Assembly: GCA_026387965.1 (NCBI GenBank)
Contig: JAPLKR010000062.1
Coordinates: forward strand, 1 to 14,819
Length of the DNA: 14,819 bases
DNA from: Fusobacteriota bacterium
GTDB taxonomy: Bacteria; Fusobacteriota; Fusobacteriia; JAPLKR01
Direction of reading: 5' to 3'
The notes under the pieces were generated by a model that made no database searches, was not told the DNA's origin, and was given only the letters and a program-made list of their open reading frames with translations. The position numbers were made by a program, and so were the translations under genes. Positions within the stretch are counted from its first letter, which is position 1, and every line of letters begins with the position of its first letter. Below, one piece after another: positions 6,878 to 13,749 of the stretch.

Positions 6878-7992
6878 ATGAAAAAAGCCATAAATTTGAT
6901 TTCCTTATTTTTAGTTTCATCGCTCTTTTTGCTTGCTGCCTCAGTTTCAACTGTCGGTGTACCTCACCCAAGTGGGAGTGCTTATATAGAAACTTATGCA
7001 CACAGAGGTGCTCGCGCATTTTCACCAGAAAACACTCCTCCAAGCTATGCTACTGGCTTAGCTGTGGGAACAAACTGGGTAGATTGTGATGTTTCAATCA
7101 CTAAAGATGGGGTTATTATTGTCGACCATGATGCCTTTCTCAACCCTGATATTGTTAGTATTCACGGAACTTTCTGGGCAACTAGTAAAGGGAATTCTGT
7201 TAAAACTCTAAGCTCTCTGTCGGGAGGATTTCAACAAAACATTCAGCCTTATTTAGTAAAAAATCTTACCCTAGCCCAAATTCAAAGCTATGAAATGGGA
7301 ATCATCAATCCCTCTTCACCTTACGCATCTTATTTTCCCGATCAATACAATGTTGTAAATACAACCATGCCAACTCTTCAAGAGGTCGTAGATTATGTCG
7401 ATACTACCACAAATAACCACGTGAATTTCCAAATAGAGATAAAAAACGACCCTACCAATCCCTCTTTAACCGTATCTCCACTCGAATTTGCAACAAAACT
7501 TAATGCATTTATCATTCAAAATAATTTGCAAAAGCGTGTTGAAATATAATCTTTTGATTGGCAACCTCTCTATATTTTACATCAACTTAATTCAAATTTA
7601 AAACTGGCTTTCTTAGTGGGTTATGACGATATTGAACGCATGTATAGCGCTAACTCTACTCAAGCAGGACTCTGGACTGGGGGCAAACTTGTAAAAAATT
7701 ATAACTATTCCATTCCTCAAATGGTAAAAGCTCTTGGAGGCAGTTGCTATGAACCAGAAGATGTCACCCTTATAAAGGAACAAGTTGATGAGTGCCATGC
7801 ACGTGGCCTTAAAGTGGTCGTTTGGCGTTGGCCTGAGCACTCAGGTAGTACCTTCGATACGGCTATGGTTAATAAGTTCATTGATTGGGGGGTGATGGTA
7901 TTATTGTTGATGACCCTGGAAAACTCAATTCTATACTTGCTTCACGTGGCCTACCAACCCCGACTACTTGTTCAATTTCTGTAAAGAATTAG
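6878..7992 (+). pseudogene. Secreted glycerophosphodiester phosphodiesterase, broken by a stop and a frameshift
   Basis: GDPD enzymes split glycerophosphodiesters into glycerol 3-phosphate and an alcohol. Residues 1 to about 22 are a signal peptide (MKK, then a hydrophobic core ending near LLAAS), so the ancestral product was exported. Family motifs follow: AHRGARAFSPENT with catalytic H42, VDCDVSITKDG where the usual metal-binding E-x-D is D69-x-D71, second histidine H84 in DHD, QIEIKND, then TGGKL and GLKVVVW. Two lesions: TAA at 7547-7549 replaces a normally conserved glutamine (VEI-stop-SFDW, a one-base change from CAA), and a one-base loss at the G run 7887-7892 shifts the frame so that DGIIVDDPGKL is read from the next frame, ending at TAG 7990-7992. 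Repaired, it would have about 371 residues. The promoter and an AAGGAGG site are intact, so loss looks recent, unless these are sequencing errors. Confidence 0.88.
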
Positions 7993-8015
7993 TAATTATT
8001 CCTCAAAAGTACTTG

Positions 8016-8081
8016 CTCCTCAAATAAAAAAAGATGTTCGGTATACTCGTATACTCTGAACAACTTTTTTTATTTGAGGAG
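8016..8081 (+). terminator. Very long hairpin, probably a bidirectional intrinsic terminator
   Basis: An 18-base arm (8016-8033, beginning CTCCTCAAATAAAA) is perfectly complementary to 8064-8081. Inside it, after one mismatch, seven more pairs form (8035-8041 with 8056-8062, one of them G-U), then four pairs around a CTCG loop (8046-8049). A run of seven A precedes the inner stem and seven or more T follow it, the layout of a terminator working on both strands. It lies 24 bases after the phosphodiesterase reading frame. The outer arms are longer than a terminator needs. Confidence 0.75.
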
Positions 8082-8147
8082 ATTTTTAGCTTTTCGTAAA
8101 AATATACTGCTTAAGCTGACCATATCGGCACATAGTACACTAAAATT

Positions 8148-8638
8148 AGGAGCGCATTTGTCGATTTTTTTCAAGTTTTAGATGGTTTGTAATCTTTGGT
8201 CTTTTCGCTGTACTTTCACTCGTTACTTTTTGTGTAAATATTCCCGTCTATTCCGTTGTTATGGCGGATTGATAAAACGTATTGAATCTTAGAATTTGTC
8301 ATACCTGCTGCTAATGCCAGTATCTACAAACTTTAATAATAGATTCCGGTACTATGACCGGAATGATAAGCGCTCATTTCATTCTCCATATTTAAGAAAA
8401 CAGCAATAACTCTTTAGTAACTCTTATTGTTGATAGATGCAAAATCATCAATAACGATACTTTCTTCTTGAAATTTAACCGCAACCAATCAGAGTTATAC
8501 AAATCTACTCTCTCTGTTGATAGCAATTCAAATATGGATTTTGTTACTCACAAAGTTACCATGTTAGTCTCTCAATCGTGTGTGAAATATACAATCCTTC
8601 CGGCTGATGATAATTTAATTAAAAGAAGATTTTTTTAA
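8148..8638 (+). pseudogene. Gene-free stretch with possible remnant of a small membrane or secreted protein
   Basis: I see no intact gene between the long hairpin and the hydrogenase operon. An AGGAG at 8148-8152 is followed, in one plus-strand frame, by 40 open codons (8150-8269) reading a basic start and a hydrophobic stretch (FRWFVIFGLFAVLSLV) like a signal anchor, ending at TGA-TAA. The same frame has two further TAA codons and then an 80-codon open stretch (8396-8638, including NRNQSELYKSTLSVDSN) with no ATG near its beginning. A different frame is open between about 8294 and 8408. This pattern suits a decayed small gene with stops and indels, but I recognise no family, and open stretches of this size also occur by chance. 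The minus strand has stops throughout. Confidence 0.3.
8343..8364. repeat. Short perfect inverted repeat
   Basis: ATTCCGGT (8343-8350) and ACCGGAAT (8357-8364) are perfect complements around a six-base centre. It is GC-rich against its surroundings and has no T run after it, so a simple terminator is unlikely. It could be a protein-binding site or part of the decayed gene. Confidence 0.4.
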
Positions 8639-8646
8639 ATTCTAAA

Positions 8647-8669
8647 GGGTGTATCTAATCGATACACCC
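8647..8669 (-). terminator. Terminator hairpin of the xseB-hydrogenase operon, likely bidirectional
   Basis: GGGTGTATC (8647-8655) and GATACACCC (8661-8669) form a nine-pair stem with a five-base loop, 12 bases after the hydrogenase stop. Read on the minus strand the stem is followed by TTTAGAATTT, a weak U tract. On the plus strand it is followed closely by eight T (8676-8683). It would therefore also stop plus-strand transcription from the decayed region entering the hydrogenase gene. Confidence 0.7.
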
Positions 8670-8681
8670 CCCTCATTTTTT

Positions 8682-10133
8682 TTACTTATCCAAAATGCTT
8701 TTCACTTTTAAATCTTTAATAAATTTTGCTGCTACTTTAGGATTTGCCAGTGTTCCAGGGCCACCCACACAGCCCCCTTTACACGCCATCCCTTCAAGTA
8801 GGTCGCACTCCTCTTCCATAACTTTAGAAAAAGCAGCGTTTGCCTCTTCTAGTCCATCCATAACGATAGCCTTTATTGGGCGCTTACACAGTTTTTGAAC
8901 ATATCCAGAAACACCTCCTGAACACGCAAAATTCCACCCCTCTTTAGTCCCTTCTACTTCTCCTACAGCTTCATAATCTTTAGGATCAACCCCGGCTGCT
9001 TCAAAGATGAACTGAAGACCCTCATATGTCAAAACATAGTCAATCGAAGGGTCACGATATCCCTCTAACTTCTTAGCATAACAAGGACCTATGAATACAA
9101 TGGTTGCTCCTGGATTTTTCTCCCGAACAACTTTCCCCATTTTTCCCATAGGTGAAGCCACTGGCGATATATGCTCTACAAACTCTTTCTTATGCTTTTT
9201 GATGTACTCTACAAAGGCTGGACAGCATGATGTCGTCATAAATTCCTTATGGGCATCTAAATGCTCAGCCTCTTCAGCCGCAACTAAATCTGCACCGTAA
9301 GCTACTTCTAGTACATCAAAATAAGCATCCATAACCTTTGTAAATCCAACTTCTTGGAGTGCTTGCTTGATGTTTCTAAAAAGTACTCCCACACCAAATT
9401 GTGCAACAATAGAAGGCGCGCAAATGGCAATAACTTCTTTGCCTTCTTTCATATGTTGCAAGACTTCTAAAAGTTGTGCGGATACTTCGATGGCTCCAAA
9501 AGGACATGCAATTGTACACCTTCCACATGTCACACATCTTTCCCTATTAATTACAGTTCTTCCATGTTCATCATCTAAAATGGCATTCACAGGACACGAT
9601 GCACGACAAGGCTTCACAAGATTTTGAATGGCGAAAAATTTACATGCTTTTCGACACAGCCCACAATTAATACATTTTTTTGAGTCAATTTGTGCACGTC
9701 TTTCATTAAAGGAAACGGCTTGCTTCGGACAACTTTTAAAACAAGGTTTTTCTAAACAGCCACGACACAAATCCGATACGTAATGACCAGACGGACATGC
9801 ATCACACGCTTCTTTTACGACTTGAATAATATTTTCACCAGCCATAAGCTCTGGGCATTTTTCATGAAAAATATCTTTTATAATTTCAGCAATTTCATAA
9901 AGTTCCATACTGCGAACCTTTTCCATATCAAGACCTAGATAAATTTTAATTCTCTGAGACAGAATTTCTCGTTCAAGATAGAGTGAGCCTCTATAATTTG
10001 AATCCGGGCCAGGTAATAATATTTTAACGAGTTTTGGAAGCATTTCTACAAGTGTTCCATTGTTTATGTGTTTCGCCATCTTTACTAAGGTCATCTCTTT
10101 GATTTGACGAATCTTTGTTTCCATCTTATACAT
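8682..10133 (-). CDS. [FeFe]-hydrogenase-type protein with ferredoxin domains, group B-like
   Basis: A cytoplasmic iron-sulfur protein with an H-cluster domain, expected to couple ferredoxin to hydrogen turnover or sensing. The N-terminal half is rich in cysteine clusters: CDACP (110-114), CRGCLEKPCFKSCP (123-136), CINCGLCRKAC (154-164), CRASCP (176-181) and CVTCGRCTIACP (200-211), enough for several [4Fe-4S] clusters. The H-cluster motifs are L1 TSCCPAF (301-307), L2 GPCYAKKLE (349-357) and L3 GMACKGGCVGG (448-458). All four cluster ligands are present (C304, C351, C451, C455), as is the proton-relay cysteine C303. L2 lacks the usual methionine before PC, and L3 has K452 where classical enzymes have proline. 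With the length of 483 residues this resembles the poorly understood group B hydrogenases. GGGG lies eight bases before the ATG. It is 23 bases after dprA, last in the operon. Activity would need HydEFG maturases encoded elsewhere. Confidence 0.88.
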   Translation of the reverse strand: MYKMETKIRQIKEMTLVKMAKHINNGTLVEMLPKLVKILLPGPDSNYRGSLYLEREILSQRIKIYLGLDMEKVRSMELYEIAEIIKDIFHEKCPELMAGENIIQVVKEACDACPSGHYVSDLCRGCLEKPCFKSCPKQAVSFNERRAQIDSKKCINCGLCRKACKFFAIQNLVKPCRASCPVNAILDDEHGRTVINRERCVTCGRCTIACPFGAIEVSAQLLEVLQHMKEGKEVIAICAPSIVAQFGVGVLFRNIKQALQEVGFTKVMDAYFDVLEVAYGADLVAAEEAEHLDAHKEFMTTSCCPAFVEYIKKHKKEFVEHISPVASPMGKMGKVVREKNPGATIVFIGPCYAKKLEGYRDPSIDYVLTYEGLQFIFEAAGVDPKDYEAVGEVEGTKEGWNFACSGGVSGYVQKLCKRPIKAIVMDGLEEANAAFSKVMEEECDLLEGMACKGGCVGGPGTLANPKVAAKFIKDLKVKSILDK

Positions 10134-10156
10134 ATAAATTCCCCTTTTCTTAAAAT

Positions 10157-11227
10157 TTATACCGCCATGTATTTTCCGCCTGCGACACTTTTCACAAGAC
10201 CATTAATTTCTAATTCTGTTAATATCGCAAGTGCTTCTTGTGTTGTAAGGGCGCTTTGTTTTACAATTAAATCCACAGAAGTTGCCACTTTTAAAATAGA
10301 AAGAATTAGACTTTCGGTGGATGTGAAAAGCGTTGGAGTGACTACTATTTTTTTTCTTTTTTTACTCCATTGATATTCAGAAATAATATCATCTCCACTA
10401 CTTACTAGCTTTGCAACACTCTCTTTTATCAATTCATTACATCCTTCAAATGAGGGATAAGAGATAAACCCTGGAACAGCAAAAACGTCTCGTCCTTCAT
10501 CAATAGCAAGCTGAGCTGTTATCATTGCGCCACCTTTTTTATAGCTTTCTGTAACGACTACCCCACGGGAAAGCCCTGCAATGATTCTATTTCTCATGGG
10601 AAAATTCCATCTAAATGCCTCTGTCCCTAACGGGAATTCGCTTAGAAGCAGACCCTTTTCCGCTATCTCTAAATAAAGTTTTGCATTCTCTTTTGGAAAT
10701 ATCACATCATGACCATTTCCAATTATAGCAATGGTTTTCCCCCCATATTTCAAAGCAGTTTCATGAGCAACCGTATCAACTCCTTTAGCAAGACCACTTA
10801 CAATACATATATCATTTTGGACTAAGGTTTTTGTAATTTTTTCTGTAGCAGATACGCCAAGTGCCGTAATCTTTCTTGTCCCTATTACCCCGATAGATCT
10901 TTCAGAAAACTCAAGATTCCCTTTAGCATAAAGCAGTGTGGGAGGCTTGGCAATTTCTTTTAGCATAGCTGGATAGTTTTTTCCATTTAAAAACAATAAT
11001 TTTATTTTTTCTTTTTCAAAAATTTCAATCTCTTGGCTGATTTCGAGTTCATAAGATCTAAAAACTTTATCAATTTCAAAGTCAGGGATTTCTAATTGTA
11101 TTTTTAGTTCTACTCTTGAAGTTGAAAGAAGTTTTTTATAATTTGAAAAATTTAACATAATGGCCTTCAAACTGTCATATAAAAGATCCGCTTTAATAAT
11201 TTTATACCAATCTAACTCGTGATCCAC
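10157..11227 (-). CDS. dprA: DNA processing protein DprA (Smf)
   Basis: DprA binds incoming single-stranded DNA and loads RecA in natural transformation; it is also kept in non-competent bacteria. The Rossmann-type domain is clear: IGVIGTRKITALG (112-124), VSGLAKGVDTVAHE (133-146), IAIIGNGHDVIFP (156-168), LSEFPLGT (185-192), FPMRNRIIAGLS (199-210), VTESYKKGGAMITA (215-228) and FAVPGFI. Residues from about 295 to 356 (STESLILSILK to GGKYMAV) form the C-terminal winged helix found in many DprA proteins. The poorly conserved first 100 residues fit the SAM-like region. Start is GTG with AGGAGG upstream, overlapping the end of the TPR gene by context (gap of 9 bases). Length of 356 is normal. Intact. 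Whether the cell is competent cannot be told from this window. Confidence 0.94.
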   Translation of the reverse strand: MDHELDWYKIIKADLLYDSLKAIMLNFSNYKKLLSTSRVELKIQLEIPDFEIDKVFRSYELEISQEIEIFEKEKIKLLFLNGKNYPAMLKEIAKPPTLLYAKGNLEFSERSIGVIGTRKITALGVSATEKITKTLVQNDICIVSGLAKGVDTVAHETALKYGGKTIAIIGNGHDVIFPKENAKLYLEIAEKGLLLSEFPLGTEAFRWNFPMRNRIIAGLSRGVVVTESYKKGGAMITAQLAIDEGRDVFAVPGFISYPSFEGCNELIKESVAKLVSSGDDIISEYQWSKKRKKIVVTPTLFTSTESLILSILKVATSVDLIVKQSALTTQEALAILTELEINGLVKSVAGGKYMAV

Positions 11228-11236
11228 AAAATCCTC

Positions 11237-11842
11237 CTAATTACCGCCACCACTCGCGACTTCATTTTTCGTAACATCATCCCTTACTGACGCACCGCTA
11301 TCACTCTTTGAGATCGACATTTCTTCCACGACACTATTCCCACTAATATTTTTTGGTGGCTGTTTACGGCTTATCACTTTACTCAAATTCACGAGCCTTA
11401 CAGAATCAGGAAATAATACTAATCCAGAATTAACGTAACTTTTTGCGCTATCAAGATCCCCATTATCCAGATATAATTGACCCAGCGAAATGTATAGTTT
11501 TTCTAACTTTTTTTGTTGCAAAGCCATTTGAGTTGTTACAATAGCTTGAGGTATATCCCCTACCGCCTGATAGCAGAAAGCAAGTCCCATTAATCCATTA
11601 AAAAAATCCGACTTCGTTGCAAGCGTTTTTTTATAATATTCAATGGCTGTGGTATAATCTCCTAAAAATTGCGAAGTTACGGCAATCCCATATTGACATT
11701 GAAAATCTGTAGGCTCTTGCATAAATACCGTACGAGCTTGCGCATATTTTTTCTCTATGAAAAGTTGATTTCCTGTAGTGAAATCAGCAAAAACAAAAAG
11801 TGAACAAGCTAAAAATATCATTATAATAGAATTTTTTTTCAT
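11237..11842 (-). CDS. Secreted tetratricopeptide-repeat protein of unknown role
   Basis: A 201-residue protein with an N-terminal signal peptide (MKKNSIIMIFLACSLFVFA, likely cut before DFTTGN), so it is probably periplasmic. The region from about 20 to 155 reads as TPR helices: NQLFIEKKYAQARTVFMQE, YGIAVTSQFLGDYTTAIEYY, MGLAFCYQAVGDIPQAIVTT, YISLGQLYLDNGDLDSAKSY. TPRs bind other proteins. The last 45 residues are polar and low in complexity, ending SGGGN. A cysteine at position 13 gives a weak lipobox-like LAC, but phenylalanine sits at -3 and the hydrophobic stretch before it is very short, so ordinary cleavage is preferred. GAGG lies upstream of the ATG, and it sits 8 bases after xseA and 9 before dprA, so it is made with them. 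I cannot name it more precisely. Confidence 0.8.
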   Translation of the reverse strand: MKKNSIIMIFLACSLFVFADFTTGNQLFIEKKYAQARTVFMQEPTDFQCQYGIAVTSQFLGDYTTAIEYYKKTLATKSDFFNGLMGLAFCYQAVGDIPQAIVTTQMALQQKKLEKLYISLGQLYLDNGDLDSAKSYVNSGLVLFPDSVRLVNLSKVISRKQPPKNISGNSVVEEMSISKSDSGASVRDDVTKNEVASGGGN

Positions 11843-11850
11843 GATTTACC

Positions 11851-13050
11851 TCATTTTTTAGAAATTATTACACTCTCAATTTCAAATTCATGCCCTTTTG
11901 TGATAAGTTTCATACCCTCTTTCGCCATATTTTCTCGCAAAATCTCACCATTCGTTAGCGTCATCGTAAAGCCACGTTTTAATACCGCCTCATGGGAGAG
12001 TGCTTTTAAGATCTCTCTATTTTTAATCAATTTTTCTTTTGAAAACATAAGCATATCTTTCATTGTTTTCTTTAATAGAAGCTCTAATTCATGAATCTTT
12101 TCTCTTTCACGGCAGATAAATACCTCTTTAATTTTTTTTAAAAAATAATTATTCTTTAAATGCTTCACACGCTCTTTCTCAACACTCACACGCTTCTCAA
12201 CAACAGAAGTAACCCTTGATTTTAAATGTTCGAGTTCTGAAATAATCGTTTCATAATCGGGAACAACACTCTCGGCGGCTTGCGTTGGCGTTGCTGCCCG
12301 TACATCTGCAATATAATCAATAAGGACCGTATCTACTTCATGTCCAATGGCTGAAACAATTGGGATTTTAGATTCACACATTTTCAGTGCTATCTTTTCA
12401 CTGTTAAATCCCCATAAATCCTCGATACTGCCGCCACCACGTGTTATAACAATTACATCTACGGGATTTTTATAGAAATAGTCTAAGCCCGCAATCACAT
12501 CCTTTTCAACTTCTAAGCCTTGAACTTGCGCTGCATATAGGTATATCTCTACATGTGTAGATCTCTTTCTTGCCATGTTGAGAAAATCCTGAAGGGCCGC
12601 GCCAAACTCGGAGGTGATAATTCCAATTTTCGAAGGCAGCCGCGGCAACATCTTCTTTCGACTCTCATCAAAATACCCTTTAGCATGTAGCCGTCTCTTA
12701 ATCTCTTCAAGTTGAAGAAATTTTGCCCCTAAATCCTGCTCTTTTTTGATTGACTCGACTGTTAACTGAAATCTGCCTGTTTTCTCAAAAAAATTAGCAC
12801 TGGCTGTAATTTCTACTTTATCCCCCGCTTTTAAGTCCCGTGGGATGGATTTGTAGATATAGCGAAAGGCTGCACAACTGATACTTGATTCACGCTCTTT
12901 AAGTGTAAAATAGAGATGTCCACTGGTTGTATAGTATTTTATTTCACTAATTTCGCCCGTAATTTTAAGATTCATAAGCATCGGTTGAGTCTCAAGATAG
13001 AGTTTTATCATTTGATTAAACTGTTCTACACCAATCACACCAAGTTCCAT
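11851..13050 (-). CDS. xseA: Exodeoxyribonuclease VII large subunit
   Basis: XseA is the catalytic subunit of exonuclease VII, which degrades single-stranded DNA from both ends together with several XseB subunits. The 399 residues fit the family's lower range (E. coli about 456). Residues 1 to about 105 are the OB-fold DNA-binding domain (MNLKITGEISEIKYYTTSGH). The catalytic domain follows with KIGIITSEFGAALQD (131-145), RGGGSIEDLWGFN (194-206), SAIGHEVDTVLIDYIADVRA (223-242) and ATPTQAAE. The rest is a long charged coiled-coil stalk for XseB binding, ending in a short beta tail. AGGAG precedes the ATG by five bases, and the gene starts 7 bases after the pseudouridine synthase stop. XseB is encoded three genes upstream in the same operon, rather than next to XseA. 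Intact. Confidence 0.95.
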   Translation of the reverse strand: MELGVIGVEQFNQMIKLYLETQPMLMNLKITGEISEIKYYTTSGHLYFTLKERESSISCAAFRYIYKSIPRDLKAGDKVEITASANFFEKTGRFQLTVESIKKEQDLGAKFLQLEEIKRRLHAKGYFDESRKKMLPRLPSKIGIITSEFGAALQDFLNMARKRSTHVEIYLYAAQVQGLEVEKDVIAGLDYFYKNPVDVIVITRGGGSIEDLWGFNSEKIALKMCESKIPIVSAIGHEVDTVLIDYIADVRAATPTQAAESVVPDYETIISELEHLKSRVTSVVEKRVSVEKERVKHLKNNYFLKKIKEVFICREREKIHELELLLKKTMKDMLMFSKEKLIKNREILKALSHEAVLKRGFTMTLTNGEILRENMAKEGMKLITKGHEFEIESVIISKK

Positions 13051-13057
13051 AAATCTC

Positions 13058-13744
13058 CTAATTTTCTAAAATAGTATCAATTTCTCTTTGAGTTAACTCG
13101 CGCCAATACCCTTCAGAAAGCACTTCATCTTTTATTCCGTGTATTTCTACACGTTTTAAATCACGAACATAATACCCAAGTGTTCTACACATTCTTCTAA
13201 TTTGGCGATTAATCCCCTCTTTTAGTTCAATAGAAAATTTTTGTGCATTGATTCTTTCAACACGCGCCTCTTTTGTCATCTTTCCACCAATAATCATACC
13301 ATTTTGCATCGCATCAAGATCAAAATCCGTAATAGGAGCATCTACTTTTACGACATAGACTTTACATTTTTCATGTTCTGCACCCGCTACTTTATATACA
13401 AATTTCCCATCATTTGAAACAATCATTAAGCCATGACTGTCTTTGTCTAACCGCCCTGCATAAGTAAGCCCTGCAAGCGGTGGCAGAAGTTCAAAAATAT
13501 TTTGCCCTTCATTAAGGCTGTGCGTACACACGAAACCAATAGGCTTATTTAAAAGATAATATTTAAACTCTTTCTTTTCCTCTAGCCCTTGCTCAACTAT
13601 CTCAACTGTATCACCCTCTTTTACTTGTATCCCTAACTGTGTGACTTTTTCTCCATTTAAAACTACGTAGCCCTTTTCAATCCATTCATCGGCTTTTCTT
13701 CTTGAAACGTCAAAATGTGAACTGATATATTTATTCATTCTCAT
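13058..13744 (-). CDS. Pseudouridine synthase with S4 domain, RsuA/RluB/RluF family
   Basis: It converts a specific uridine in ribosomal RNA to pseudouridine. The first 60 residues are an S4 RNA-binding domain (MNKYISSHFDVSRRKADEWI to GDTVEIV). The catalytic domain has YLLNKPIGFVCTHS, AGRLDKDSHGLMIVSNDG with the catalytic aspartate D100, and EGINRQIRRMCRTLGYYV. The variant KDSHGL, rather than xxTEGL, points towards RluF (E. coli: 23S U2604, and tRNA-Tyr) more than RluB or RsuA, but substrate cannot be set from sequence alone. The length of 228 is short for RluF (E. coli 290), lacking its tail. Starts 5 bases after the ispA stop; an ATG two codons in is also possible. Intact. Confidence 0.9.
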   Translation of the reverse strand: MRMNKYISSHFDVSRRKADEWIEKGYVVLNGEKVTQLGIQVKEGDTVEIVEQGLEEKKEFKYYLLNKPIGFVCTHSLNEGQNIFELLPPLAGLTYAGRLDKDSHGLMIVSNDGKFVYKVAGAEHEKCKVYVVKVDAPITDFDLDAMQNGMIIGGKMTKEARVERINAQKFSIELKEGINRQIRRMCRTLGYYVRDLKRVEIHGIKDEVLSEGYWRELTQREIDTILEN

Positions 13745-13749
13745 CGTTA

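Noticed and set aside
5781-7549. Reassigned genetic code with TAG and TAA read as glutamine, suggested by in-frame stops in proS and the phosphodiesterase gene
   Set aside because: Other genes end at family-typical places with these codons: lpxA and xseB with TAA; fabZ, proS, the TPR gene and the pseudouridine synthase with TAG. Reading lpxA's TAA as sense would run through lpxI out of frame.
7616-7984. The second open piece of the phosphodiesterase as an independent gene starting at GTG 7616
   Set aside because: It continues the upstream protein in the same frame, has no ribosome binding site, and its last 35 residues are out-of-frame sequence after the G-run shift.
8001-8024. Direct repeat CCTCAAA at 8001 and 8018 as an insertion-site duplication
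   Set aside because: Seven AT-rich bases are too short, and the second copy is part of the hairpin arm; no element lies between them.
8396-8638. An 80-codon open stretch as a real small gene
   Set aside because: There is no ATG near its start and no ribosome binding site; the first ATG is about 46 codons in. It is better explained as a remnant or chance.
11804-11842. The TPR protein as a lipoprotein, from LAC near residue 13
   Set aside because: The hydrophobic segment before the cysteine is too short and the residue at -3 is phenylalanine; an ordinary signal peptidase site at FVFA-D fits better.
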